A DNA stretch of 21,702 nucleotides. Source: an uncultured Clostridia bacterium. Lineage in GTDB: Bacteria > Bacillota > Clostridia > TANB77 > CAG-508. Below, one piece after another: positions 7,558 to 14,563 of this stretch. The DNA lies in contig CAOSZT010000020.1 in the NCBI GenBank assembly GCA_948528155.1, forward strand, positions 1 to 21,702. The letters run 5' to 3'. The notes under the pieces are model-generated. The model searched no databases and was not told where the DNA came from. It saw nothing but the letters and a program-made list of their open reading frames with translations. The position numbers and the translations under genes are program-made. Each line of letters starts with the position of its first letter. Position 1 is the first letter of the stretch.

Positions 7558-8030
7558 TGAAATCAGAATATATTATTGAACAAAATGTCATTAATCCATT
7601 ATATGAGAACACTTATAGAGATATTGCTTTCGATTTAACAAAAGAATTGGACAACCCTATAATAATAAATAGAATTGTACTTATATTAAGTAGCCAAAGT
7701 TTTGGATTTAGTCCAATAACATTAAAGAGCATTCATAAAGAATTATTTAAAAATATTTATACTTTTGCAGGCAATTACAGAAGTGATCTTATAGAAATAA
7801 ATTTATTTGAGCTTTTTAATAAAGAAAAAAATATTGATTATTCTCAAATAGAAAAAGAAAATATATTAAATCATATTATAAATTTTCATTATGAACTATT
7901 AAAGCTAAATCCATTTATAAAATATAATACTATTACAATAAATATTTTTTTATTAAAATACTTACAATATTATGGATTTATAATAACAAAAGAATTATAT
8001 AATAAATGTAAATTAAATAAGCAGGATTAG
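7557..8030 (+). CDS. Fic-fold protein lacking the catalytic motif, coupled to fic
   Basis: The 157-aa product shows the Fic/Fido scaffold: FGFSPITLKSIHKELFKNIY then TFAGNYR (50-75), which is the usual helix leading to the AGxxR turn. The active-site loop expected to read HPFREGNGRTQR is here NPFIKYNTITIN (118-129). The catalytic His is Asn118, the acidic residue is Lys122, and the glycines and arginine are gone. It cannot be a normal AMP-transferase. Because its ATG overlaps the fic stop, it is made in step with the active Fic. I infer a partner or antitoxin role, or a decayed second enzyme. It ends only 20 bases from the element 1 core. Confidence 0.7.
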   Translation: MKSEYIIEQNVINPLYENTYRDIAFDLTKELDNPIIINRIVLILSSQSFGFSPITLKSIHKELFKNIYTFAGNYRSDLIEINLFELFNKEKNIDYSQIEKENILNHIINFHYELLKLNPFIKYNTITINIFLLKYLQYYGFIITKELYNKCKLNKQD

Positions 8031-8055
8031 GATATATTACAAACCCACCCCATGG
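8031..8055. other. Right attachment junction of element 1
   Basis: Element arm GATATATTACAAACCCACC (8031-8049) abuts the core CCATG (8050-8054), beyond which cotJC coding sequence resumes on the minus strand. Read together with bases 609-631 it gives an imperfect inverted-repeat attP. Confidence 0.7.
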
Positions 8056-8162
8056 TCTGTATAATATGCACTTAGTCCTGCTTTTTCAATTTCTTCTATT
8101 GTTGCATCTTTTGTTAATTGGTGTACTATAGTTCCAACAATTTCTAAGTGTGCTAATTCTTC
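8050..8162 (-). pseudogene. cotJC: cotJC fragment 2 (residues 64 to about 101)
   Basis: The minus strand from 8162 reads EELAHLEIVGTIVHQLTKDA and then TIEEIEKAGLSAYYTDHG, the central part of CotJC, a manganese-catalase-like spore coat protein. EELAH is a typical carboxylate-histidine metal-ligand motif of that ferritin-like fold. Both ends are cut by elements: element 2 enters at the Glu-Glu codons and element 1 at His-Gly. Joined across the two cores it is in frame with fragments 14564-14759 and 557-613 without any indel, so the pieces have not decayed since insertion. Confidence 0.9.
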
Positions 8163-8180
8163 GGTTCCATGATGTTGTCA
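8163..8180. repeat. Left attP arm of element 2
   Basis: GGTTCCATGATGTTGTCA is the inverse, with one internal mismatch, of TGACAACATAATGGAACTC at 14545-14563. The arms flank the ATTCTTC core in the circular form. Confidence 0.85.
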
Positions 8181-8197
8181 CTTAAAAAAAATTTAGT

Positions 8198-8210
8198 GCT
8201 ATTGACTGTA
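8198..8210. repeat. Sub-terminal 13-bp repeat of element 2, left copy
   Basis: GCTATTGACTGTA here is perfectly inverted as TACAGTCAATAGC at 14504-14516 near the other end, and its first nine bases recur at 14540-14548. The copies lie 18 to 60 bases inside the att arms, so they may be accessory binding sites. Confidence 0.55.
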
Positions 8211-8214
8211 AAAT

Positions 8215-8261
8215 AGAAAAAGTTCACTTGGTGAACTGAACCTAGTACACTAAGTGAACTT
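8215..8261 (-). terminator. Terminator of the RhuM gene
   Basis: Arms 8220-8237 and 8244-8261 match at 16 of 18 positions as an inverted repeat. On the minus strand the hairpin follows the RhuM stop by eight bases and is followed by TTTTTC. The arms contain the AGTTCACT motif that recurs upstream of the gene. Confidence 0.75.
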
Positions 8262-8268
8262 ACTAATT

Positions 8269-9291
8269 TTATTTATTATTATTTTCATCTAAATATCTTT
8301 GATACATTTCATCCATACTAGAAATATATTGAGCATCTTGTTTTACTTTAAATTTTTCATATTCATTTTCTGCTTTTTCTATTGCTTCTTTATGAGATAT
8401 AGAACCTGCATTATCTAATACTTTCTTTCTTCTAAATTTTAATAAATCGTCTGTTGCATCAATCCAATTTTGCATTGTCATGATATGTCTTTCTTTAGCT
8501 TCATCTTCAGCAAATACTATAAAGAAATTGGTTAAATCATTTAATTTTTTCAATTCTTCTTCATTTAAATAATTTTTAGCTATTGTTACATCATATTTAT
8601 ATATTAAACCATCTGGACTATTTTTCCAATTTGTAAGTCCCATGTGTTCTTTCTCTGCATTTGCTCTTTCATAAATTAATTCTGCTGCTGTATGTCCAGA
8701 AATAGCATAATGCAACTTGTTTTGAACGATTTTGAAAAATGTATATGCTTCTTCTGAATTCGGATTATAGTCAACTGCTGTTGCTATAAATAAATCTGTT
8801 ATTTTTTGATAAGCCATTCTTTCACTTGTACGAATTGTTTTTATTCTTTCTAATAACTCATCAAAATATTGTGCATTTACTTTGCCACCCTTTAAAAATC
8901 TATCATCATCTAATGTAAATCCTTTTATCATATATTCTTTTATTAATTTATTTGCCCATGTTCTAAATTTTATAGCTGGTTTTGAATTTGCTCTAAATCC
9001 AATGGAAATTATCATATCTAAATTATAATAACTTGTAAAATACTGTTGTTTCCCATTGTTACCCATATGTGCAATTTTTGCACATGTGCTATTTTCTTCT
9101 AATTCTTTATCTTTATAAATATTATTTATATGTCTTGTAATTCCAGTTCTGTCTATTTTAAATAATCTAGATAAAGATTCTATATCGAGCCAAACATTTT
9201 CATCTTGTAACATAACTTCAACTTTAATATTATCTTCATCATCAGTATAAAATACAATATTATTTTCATTTCCGATTAATTTATTATCCAT
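8269..9291 (-). CDS. rhuM: RhuM-family protein
   Basis: The 340-aa protein matches the virulence RhuM family found on pathogenicity islands and defence-rich islands. It has an N-terminal DNA-binding-like part (VWLDIESLSRLFKIDRTGIT then HINNIYKDKELEENSTCAKI), the signature YYNLDMIISIGFRANSKPAI, and the C-terminal region YTFFKIVQNKLHYAISGHTA. Biochemical function is not established for the family. It has its own sigma-A type promoter and terminator and no operon partner. Inverted AGTTCACTTGGTG copies at 8221 and 9417 bracket it, so it may move or be regulated as a unit. Confidence 0.9.
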   Translation of the reverse strand: MDNKLIGNENNIVFYTDDEDNIKVEVMLQDENVWLDIESLSRLFKIDRTGITRHINNIYKDKELEENSTCAKIAHMGNNGKQQYFTSYYNLDMIISIGFRANSKPAIKFRTWANKLIKEYMIKGFTLDDDRFLKGGKVNAQYFDELLERIKTIRTSERMAYQKITDLFIATAVDYNPNSEEAYTFFKIVQNKLHYAISGHTAAELIYERANAEKEHMGLTNWKNSPDGLIYKYDVTIAKNYLNEEELKKLNDLTNFFIVFAEDEAKERHIMTMQNWIDATDDLLKFRRKKVLDNAGSISHKEAIEKAENEYEKFKVKQDAQYISSMDEMYQRYLDENNNK

Positions 9292-9321
9292 ATAATATCA
9301 ACCTCATTTCTTATTTGCAAT

Positions 9322-9350
9322 ATATTACCAAACATTCGTTCTTTTGTCAA
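9322..9350 (-). promoter_or_regulatory. Promoter of the RhuM gene
   Basis: On the minus strand a consensus TTGACA (9350-9345), a 17-bp spacer and TAATAT (9327-9322) lie about 30 bases upstream of the ATG. Confidence 0.75.
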
Positions 9351-9416
9351 TTGCATTATAATTATTTTATAAAAAATAATAGCACACAATTTCAAATAAT
9401 CTATAAAATTTTAATA

Positions 9417-9452
9417 CACCAAGTGAACTAATATTAATTTTTTTAGTTCACT
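9417..9452. repeat. AGTTCACT inverted repeats upstream of the RhuM gene
   Basis: CACCAAGTGAACT (9417-9429) is the perfect inverse of AGTTCACTTGGTG at 8221-8233. In addition AGTGAACTAA (9422-9431) pairs with TTAGTTCACT (9443-9452). They may be operators for RhuM or ends of a small cassette. Confidence 0.55.
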
Positions 9453-9668
9453 ATTTTCAATTTCAACGAAGAATAGCGGGTTTGAGTTAGTTCACCCAAT
9501 TAATTTTCACATCAAATTTGCTTAAAATTTTTGTTCTTTTATTAAATCTTGAAGGCTTGTCCTTCAATGTATGTATGCGATGTGTGAACACTCGCTTTCC
9601 TGCCCTCATTCTTAATGAGGTTTTAGCTTTAAATTTTGCTTATGTCTACTTAATAAATATGCTTATTG
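9453..9668. other. Gene-free spacer with small hairpins
   Basis: No convincing gene is present. Two short perfect hairpins occur: TTGAAGG/CCTTCAA near 9548-9566 and CCTCAT/ATGAGG near 9605-9621. This stretch is downstream of the YgjV gene on the minus strand and looks slightly less AT-rich than its surroundings. A structured RNA is possible but not supported. Confidence 0.35.
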
Positions 9669-10178
9669 TTAAATTTCCTTTTTTATCTTTTTTCTTTTTA
9701 TATCATGTTTATAAACTTCATAAATACCAATTAATAATAAAATTAAATCGCCTAAAACCATAAACCAACTTTTATAATAAATATAATATGAACCATAAAA
9801 TATTCCAGTTGTTATTCCAGAAATTCTAACTAATTTCATATCTGACTGCCATAAACAATATGTTCTAATCATTGAACCTATTGTTGGTAATAGAGAAATC
9901 CAACCTGCCCATGATAAATAACAATTTATTATAATTATACTTTCAAAAAATAATAAAACAATTAAATATACTAACTTACTAAACTTTTCTTTGTTGATGA
10001 ATATAAATGTCCTTATTAAATTTATTATACTTAATATTGCGCCTGTAAAAGCTGATATAATAAAATCATATACCGCTTCAAAAAAGCAATTTAATGATTG
10101 TACATATAGTGATTTTTTTCTATCTTTAATACATATACTTACAAATAATGCTACAAATGCTAATATACTAAATATCAT
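9669..10178 (-). CDS. YgjV-like membrane protein (element 2 copy)
   Basis: The 169-aa protein has about five or six hydrophobic segments separated by short basic loops and resembles the YgjV/Imp family of small inner-membrane proteins, whose function is unknown. Recognisable conserved stretches are SLNCFFEAVYDFII, LLPTIGSMIRTYCLWQS and SGITTGIFYGSYYIYYKSW. It is the last gene of an operon with a histidine phosphatase 11 bp upstream. A closely similar protein, alike along its whole length, is encoded at 16103-16618 in element 3. A TAGGAG site precedes its ATG. Confidence 0.8.
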   Translation of the reverse strand: MIFSILAFVALFVSICIKDRKKSLYVQSLNCFFEAVYDFIISAFTGAILSIINLIRTFIFINKEKFSKLVYLIVLLFFESIIIINCYLSWAGWISLLPTIGSMIRTYCLWQSDMKLVRISGITTGIFYGSYYIYYKSWFMVLGDLILLLIGIYEVYKHDIKRKKIKKEI

Positions 10179-10189
10179 TTCTTTTACTC

Positions 10190-10723
10190 CTAAAACTCAT
10201 ATTCTCTTATTTCACAATTTCTTAAATTTTCTGGTGGTAATTCTCCATCTTTATCTATTCCATAAAAATATGCTTCAATAGCTCTGGCTGTTCCACTGTG
10301 TGTTACTAAAAGAATTGTATTGCTTTTATAGTTATTCTTTATCTCTTCTAATAGCTTGTTAATTCTATTACATAGTTCTACTACTGGTTCAATTTTCATT
10401 TTACTTTCATTTTTATAGTAATTGTAAATATCGCCTTCTTCTGTTTCACAATCTTCTCCTTCAAATTCTCCTAAATCCCTTTCTATAAGTTCCTTTCTAT
10501 AAATTATATGTAAATTCTTATCTTGATTAATAATTTCTGCTGTTTTCTTTGTTCTTTTTAATGGTGAACACATAATTAAATCTATATTTAACATATTAAA
10601 CTTTTCTTTTGTTTCATATGCTTGTTTAATTCCTACTTCATTTAATTCAGTATCTTGTTTACCTTGTATTTTTCTATCTACATTCCAACTAGTTTGACCA
10701 TGTCTAAGTACATATATTTTCAT
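10190..10723 (-). CDS. Histidine phosphatase family protein (element 2 copy)
   Basis: The 177-aa enzyme belongs to the phosphoglycerate-mutase-like phosphatases. The phospho-accepting RHG motif is YVLRHGQTSWN with His8. Arg58 lies in CSPLKRTKKTAE, the acidic segment LIERDLGEFEGE follows at 79-90, and the second catalytic His142 is in LLVTHSGTARAIE. It probably removes phosphate from a small metabolite, which cannot be named from sequence. A GGGAGG site precedes the start. The start overlaps the end of the MATE-like gene by 20 bases, and the YgjV gene follows after 11 bases, so all three work from one transcript. Confidence 0.9.
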   Translation of the reverse strand: MKIYVLRHGQTSWNVDRKIQGKQDTELNEVGIKQAYETKEKFNMLNIDLIMCSPLKRTKKTAEIINQDKNLHIIYRKELIERDLGEFEGEDCETEEGDIYNYYKNESKMKIEPVVELCNRINKLLEEIKNNYKSNTILLVTHSGTARAIEAYFYGIDKDGELPPENLRNCEIREYEF

Positions 10724-11915
10724 CTTTTCCTCCCTTTTTTATTACAATTCCATTTTTATTGATTACAAAATTTCTGTGAAATATCATATTTACAGTAATA
10801 AATTGATATAGTGATGATGTTACTTGTCCTATTCCTGTACAATATGGTGTTTTTAATAAGGACATTATCATTCTCAATATTCCAGCAAACAATTTATTAG
10901 CTGTTACTTTTATTTCATACTTTTCTAACTGTAAATAACTTGTTTTTATACTATATATTGGATAAATTATAAAGTTAATTAATTCAAAACTTAAATAAAT
11001 AGTTGTGATTTTAAAATCTAAATTATAATATCTTAAAGAGACTATAAGCATTATAAAAACAGTTGTAAGTAGAATACCTAATAATTTATATGCATTGATT
11101 TTATGATTTTTATAGTTAAATTTCTCTTTACTTATGTCTATTTTAGCAACTGTTTTTATAGCTTCAAATGAATCCCATTGTGTATCTGTTATTAATGCTA
11201 CAAAATTTAATGCTAATATATATTTTTCTCCAAATTGTAATGCATTACTTAATCCAAATAAAAATATTAAGAAAAATAATATATTATTACATATCTCAAC
11301 TGACTCATATCTTAAACAGTTTATAATATTTATTACAAACTTAAATCTTTTATATTGTTTTATTGTAACATAAGCAGTATATATCAATATCGTTATCAAT
11401 GTAACAACTACAATTTGCATTTTACTTTTTAATATTATTGCAGATAATATCAATACTACAAAATTTAACAAATTCAATTGCATACAATACTTATTTGCTA
11501 ATTTTTCTTTATCTTCAAAATATAATTTTTCTAATACAAAAGAAAATATTAATTGTATGTATAGTTGAAAAATAGAATATAAAGCAAATTCTTTATAAAC
11601 CTCATAATCCATATTCATAAACTCTATATATTTTCTTACATTAATTGCAAATATTCCAAATACAATAAATCCTACTATCATTCCTATTGTCATTCCTGAC
11701 AAAACAGCATTATCATTTTTATCTTTTTCTTTACTTATATTAGCCCCTGTTGCAAATATACTTTTCATTAATGCCCATATAAATTGCAAAGGATATGTTA
11801 GTGTAAACACATTTACTAAATTTTTATCTACTAGTAATCCTAACATAAACCATGAAAGTATTGGTATTAGTGAAAATATTGCAGAATTAAAACTTATTCG
11901 TAATAATCTTTTCAT
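10704..11915 (-). CDS. MATE-like (MOP superfamily) membrane transporter
   Basis: The 403-aa protein is almost wholly hydrophobic with about 11-12 predicted membrane helices. It begins LLRISFNSAIFSLIPILSWF, typical of the first helix of MATE efflux proteins, and includes the usual early loop TYPLQFIWALMKSIFATGAN. It is somewhat shorter than the 440-460 residues typical of MATE transporters and its second half is divergent, so substrate and coupling ion are unknown. A TAGGAG site precedes ATG. It heads the three-gene operon with the phosphatase and YgjV genes, so the transported compound may be linked to the phosphatase substrate. That link is inference. Confidence 0.75.
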   Translation of the reverse strand: MKRLLRISFNSAIFSLIPILSWFMLGLLVDKNLVNVFTLTYPLQFIWALMKSIFATGANISKEKDKNDNAVLSGMTIGMIVGFIVFGIFAINVRKYIEFMNMDYEVYKEFALYSIFQLYIQLIFSFVLEKLYFEDKEKLANKYCMQLNLLNFVVLILSAIILKSKMQIVVVTLITILIYTAYVTIKQYKRFKFVINIINCLRYESVEICNNILFFLIFLFGLSNALQFGEKYILALNFVALITDTQWDSFEAIKTVAKIDISKEKFNYKNHKINAYKLLGILLTTVFIMLIVSLRYYNLDFKITTIYLSFELINFIIYPIYSIKTSYLQLEKYEIKVTANKLFAGILRMIMSLLKTPYCTGIGQVTSSLYQFITVNMIFHRNFVINKNGIVIKKGGKDENICT

Positions 11916-12022
11916 CGTTTTCTCCTATTCTTCTATTTTATACCATAAATCAACAATTTTTCATAGTGTTTTGTCAATATTTATAAAACATATTTATCCT
12001 TACATTTGCTTAATTGTTACAA

Positions 12023-12097
12023 AATCTCGAATAAAAATAATGTCAAGAGCGAACAAAGTGAGTTTATTTACTCTTGATATTATTTTTATTCGAGATT
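12023..12097. terminator. Very long hairpin, 27-bp arms
   Basis: Bases 12023-12049 and 12071-12097 pair at 26 of 27 positions (AATCTCGAATAAAAATAA... with its inverse) around a 21-base loop. It separates the divergent MATE operon and recombinase unit. It has no strong T-run, so it may be an insulator, a protein-binding cruciform or the remnant of a small inverted-repeat element. Confidence 0.6.
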
Positions 12098-12139
12098 AAA
12101 ATTATCTTTACAAATAGAAAAAAGGGAAATAAAAGGGAA

Positions 12140-12168
12140 TTGATTTTGTAAATCTCCCATCATATAAT
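12140..12168 (+). promoter_or_regulatory. Promoter of the 47-aa ORF / LSR2 unit
   Basis: TTGATT (12140-12145), exactly 17 bp, then TATAAT (12163-12168). Transcription would start near 12175, just before the terminator at 12193-12224. Confidence 0.8.
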
Positions 12169-12192
12169 GGTAGCATAGAAAAATATAAATTT

Positions 12193-12224
12193 GCTCAAGA
12201 CAAGTTTGTCTTGGGTATTTTTTT
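12193..12224 (+). terminator. Leader terminator between promoter and LSR2 unit
   Basis: CTCAAGACAA (12194-12203) pairs with TTGTCTTGGG (12206-12215), followed by TATTTTTTT. It lies between a strong promoter and the small ORF, so most transcripts should stop here unless readthrough is allowed. Confidence 0.75.
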
Positions 12225-12259
12225 ATGCTTTTTTCATAAATTTTAAAGAGGCGATTTAT

Positions 12260-12403
12260 ATGTTATTAGAAGAATATACTATTGAAAATACAAAGATAAA
12301 ATTTTATGATGATTATATAGCAGAAAGTACTGCTACTCAAAAAGAATATATAGATAATATTATAATTAATTTAATAAAAAAAATAAATCTTTCTTTGTTG
12401 TAA
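12260..12403 (+). CDS. Small protein (47 aa) upstream of LSR2
   Basis: The ATG at 12260 follows AAAGAGGCGA; an upstream in-frame ATG at 12191 lies inside the terminator hairpin and is rejected. The protein is acidic at the N-terminus (MLLEEYTIENTKIKFYDDYI) and ends in a helix with IIINLIKKINLSLL. It lies 63 bases before the recombinase gene, and like the 42- and 52-aa ORFs in the other elements it is a positional candidate for a directionality or accessory factor. No family was recognised. Confidence 0.6.
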   Translation: MLLEEYTIENTKIKFYDDYIAESTATQKEYIDNIIINLIKKINLSLL

Positions 12404-12466
12404 TTTGTTACAATTACAGATATAATAAATGCAAGTTAAAGACAAGTTACAAGGAAAGGAGGAAAT

Positions 12467-14026
12467 GTGCAAAATGGCACATATGCAATATATTTAAGAA
12501 AATCAAGAGAAGATATAGAAACTGAAAAATATGGAGAAGGCGAAACTTTAGCAAGGCATGAGAAGATTTTAACTACTTTGGCAGAAAAACGAAACTTACA
12601 TATTTCAAAGATTTATCGTGAAGTTGTAAGTGGTGAAACTATTAGTGAAAGAAAAGAAATGCAAAAACTTCTTAAAGATGTTGAAAATGAAAAATGGACT
12701 GGTGTTTTAGTTGTTGAAGTAGAAAGACTTGCTCGTGGTGACACTGCTGATCAAGGTAGAGTTTCAAAAGCTTTTAAATATTCTCATACAAAAATTATTA
12801 CACCTGTTAAAACTTATGACCCAGATAATGAATTTGATGAGGAATATTTTGAATTTGGATTATTTATGTCTAGGAGAGAATATAAGACAATCAATAGGCG
12901 TCTGCAAAGAGGTCGTGAAATTTCTATTTCTGAAGGTAAATTTGTTGGTAACATTGCTCCATTTGGATATGATAGAGTAAAGTTAAAAGATTCAAAAGGC
13001 TATACTTTATCTATTAATCAAAATGAAGCACCTATTGTTAAAGAAATTTTTAGGTTATATACTTTTGAAAATAATACTATAAATTCAATTGTAAAACAGT
13101 TAAATGATATGAATTTTAAACCTAGAATTTCTAATGAGTGGACTATATCTTCTGTGAAAGACATTCTTTCGAATCCTACCTATATTGGTAAAATTGTTTG
13201 GAATAGAAGAAAACAAAAAAAGAAAACGAAAAATGGACATATTATCATAAGCAGACCGCATAATCAAGATTATTTAATTTATGATGGATTGCATGAACCT
13301 ATTATTGATAATAAAACTTGGGATTTAGTTCAGGAAAAAAGAAAACAAAATGCTCCAAAAGTAAAACATAGCCATCAAATTCAAAATCCATTAGTGGGAT
13401 TAGTATTTTGTGAAAAGTGTGGCAAACCCATGCAAAGGAGACCTTATACCAAAGCTGATAAACCTGCAACACTTATATGTCCTAATTCAAAATGCGATAA
13501 TATAAGTTCTAAACTTTATATTGTAGAAAATAAAATTATTGAAGCTTTAAAAATTTGGCTTGAAAATTATAAAGTAGATTATGAGGTTAGAAATAATTCG
13601 AATACTGACAATAATAAATTAATTGAAAAAACTATCTTAACCACTAAAAAAGAATTAGAAAAAGAAAATGCTAAACTTGATAAAATTTATGATTTTTTAG
13701 AAAATGGTATCTATAGTAAAGATGAATTTATAAATCGTTCAAAGTCTATAAAAAACAATATTCAAAATTTAGAAAACAAATTAAAAGAATATAATGAAAT
13801 CCTAAATAAAAATATTGAAATTCAAAACGAAAAAGAAACTATGATACCTAAATTAGAAAATGTAATTGATTTATATGATAAGTTAGAATCTGCTGAAGAT
13901 AAAAATATTTTATTAAAAAGCATTATTGCTAAAGTTACATATCTAAAAACAGAAAAATCAATAAAAAAAGATTCAGACCCTACCAATTTTGAATTACATA
14001 TATATCCTAAATTGCCTAAAATATAA
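12467..14026 (+). CDS. Large serine recombinase of element 2 (LSR2)
   Basis: The 519-aa enzyme would integrate and excise element 2. Its resolvase domain starts YAIYLRKSRED with catalytic Ser13, then VEVERLARGDTADQGRV. The recombinase domain includes APFGYDRVKLKDSKGY and SNPTYIGKIVWNRR. A zinc ribbon has CEKCGK near 312 and a later CPNSKC, followed by a long coiled coil at about 385-470. The only start in frame is GTG at 12467 behind AAAGGAGG (four-base spacing). An ATG at 12465 is out of frame. It is clearly diverged from LSR1 and LSR3, consistent with its different attachment site. Confidence 0.94.
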   Translation: MQNGTYAIYLRKSREDIETEKYGEGETLARHEKILTTLAEKRNLHISKIYREVVSGETISERKEMQKLLKDVENEKWTGVLVVEVERLARGDTADQGRVSKAFKYSHTKIITPVKTYDPDNEFDEEYFEFGLFMSRREYKTINRRLQRGREISISEGKFVGNIAPFGYDRVKLKDSKGYTLSINQNEAPIVKEIFRLYTFENNTINSIVKQLNDMNFKPRISNEWTISSVKDILSNPTYIGKIVWNRRKQKKKTKNGHIIISRPHNQDYLIYDGLHEPIIDNKTWDLVQEKRKQNAPKVKHSHQIQNPLVGLVFCEKCGKPMQRRPYTKADKPATLICPNSKCDNISSKLYIVENKIIEALKIWLENYKVDYEVRNNSNTDNNKLIEKTILTTKKELEKENAKLDKIYDFLENGIYSKDEFINRSKSIKNNIQNLENKLKEYNEILNKNIEIQNEKETMIPKLENVIDLYDKLESAEDKNILLKSIIAKVTYLKTEKSIKKDSDPTNFELHIYPKLPKI

Positions 14027-14029
14027 AAA

Positions 14030-14060
14030 AGTCAAAAGCTCCAAAACTTAATTTGGAGCC
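14030..14060 (-). terminator. Terminator between LSR2 and the 102-aa gene
   Basis: GCTCCAAA (14038-14045) pairs with TTTGGAGC (14052-14059). On the minus strand the stem is followed by a T-rich tract, so it best terminates the convergent minus-strand gene. Confidence 0.6.
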
Positions 14061-14082
14061 CTTAACTGCTTTTTAGGAAAAA

Positions 14083-14391
14083 TCATTTCCAAATCGCCTT
14101 AGAAGCCTCCATACATGCCGCAATGATAATTTTTTCTACTTCTACACAAAATGGATTATATTCACCGTTATCAGTGATATATCCATCAAGATATAGAACT
14201 TCCGATTCTTCTGTCAGAGTAGGGCGTTTTAAAATCAAGCTTGCTTCTCCAATCTTACTAGCTAAACGTCCAAAGCCGCCACCATACATTGCATGGATAT
14301 TATCAAAGCTTGCACTACCATCAAGGATGCTTACCTTGAAAGAAATAGTATTATCAGAAAAAGCTACTACAATGGGCATACAATTCATCAT
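14083..14391 (-). CDS. Hypothetical protein, 102 aa, possibly an N-terminally truncated import
   Basis: I do not recognise the family. The protein reads VVAFSDNTISFKVSILDGSA, then YGGGFGRLASKIGEASLILK, and ends in a helix VEKIIIAACMEASKAIWK. It has no membrane segment. Codon use is visibly richer in G and C than the recombinase next to it. No ribosome binding site precedes the ATGATG, and the frame stays open for at least twelve codons upstream, so the true N-terminus may be missing. It sits between LSR2 and the right attachment site, the position that holds toxin-type genes in elements 1 and 3. Confidence 0.5.
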   Translation of the reverse strand: MMNCMPIVVAFSDNTISFKVSILDGSASFDNIHAMYGGGFGRLASKIGEASLILKRPTLTEESEVLYLDGYITDNGEYNPFCVEVEKIIIAACMEASKAIWK

Positions 14392-14503
14392 ACTGTCACA
14401 CTTTCTACTTGCTAATTGGCAAGATTTAAAATAAAAATTTTTTAGTTGCTAATACAAGTATAACACATTTTACATAAAATAGCAAATTAAAAATCTAATA
14501 TTC

Positions 14504-14548
14504 TACAGTCAATAGCCAAGATTGTAATTCTTGTCTTTAGCTATTGAC
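14504..14548. repeat. Sub-terminal repeats of element 2, right end
   Basis: TACAGTCAATAGC (14504-14516) is the inverse of 8198-8210. GTCAATAGC (14508-14516) also pairs with GCTATTGAC (14540-14548), making a local hairpin right next to the attP arm. Confidence 0.55.
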
Positions 14549-14563
14549 AACATAATGGAACTC
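14545..14563. repeat. Right attP arm of element 2
   Basis: TGACAACATAATGGAACTC mirrors GGTTCCATGATGTTGTCA at 8163-8180. It ends directly at the ATTCTTC core at 14564-14570, after which cotJC coding begins on the minus strand. Confidence 0.85.

Larger units (their letters stand above)
609..8054. mobile_element. Element 1: serine-recombinase mobilizable element inserted in cotJC
   Basis: On the plus strand the five bases CCATG at 609-613 and 8050-8054 are the shared core. Outside them lie cotJC residues 101-118 (left) and 64-100 (right). Deleting the 7,441 bp between the cores gives the continuous frame YYTDHGLDVYP. The element ends carry an imperfect inverted repeat around the core: GTGGTGTGTGTTTGTTATC at 613-631 against the reverse of GATATATTACAAACCCACC at 8031-8049. 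Contents are repL, oriT, a MobV relaxase, an unknown gene, a broken HTH gene, a 42-aa ORF, LSR1 and two Fic-type genes. Carrying a relaxase and oriT but no conjugation apparatus makes it an integrative mobilizable element. Confidence 0.85.

Noticed and set aside
11134..11373. Plus-strand open frame within the MATE-like gene
   Set aside because: It is antisense to a membrane protein gene and has no start signals.
12191..12259. Longer N-terminus for the 47-aa protein
   Set aside because: The region encodes a terminator hairpin and T-run, and lacks a ribosome binding site.
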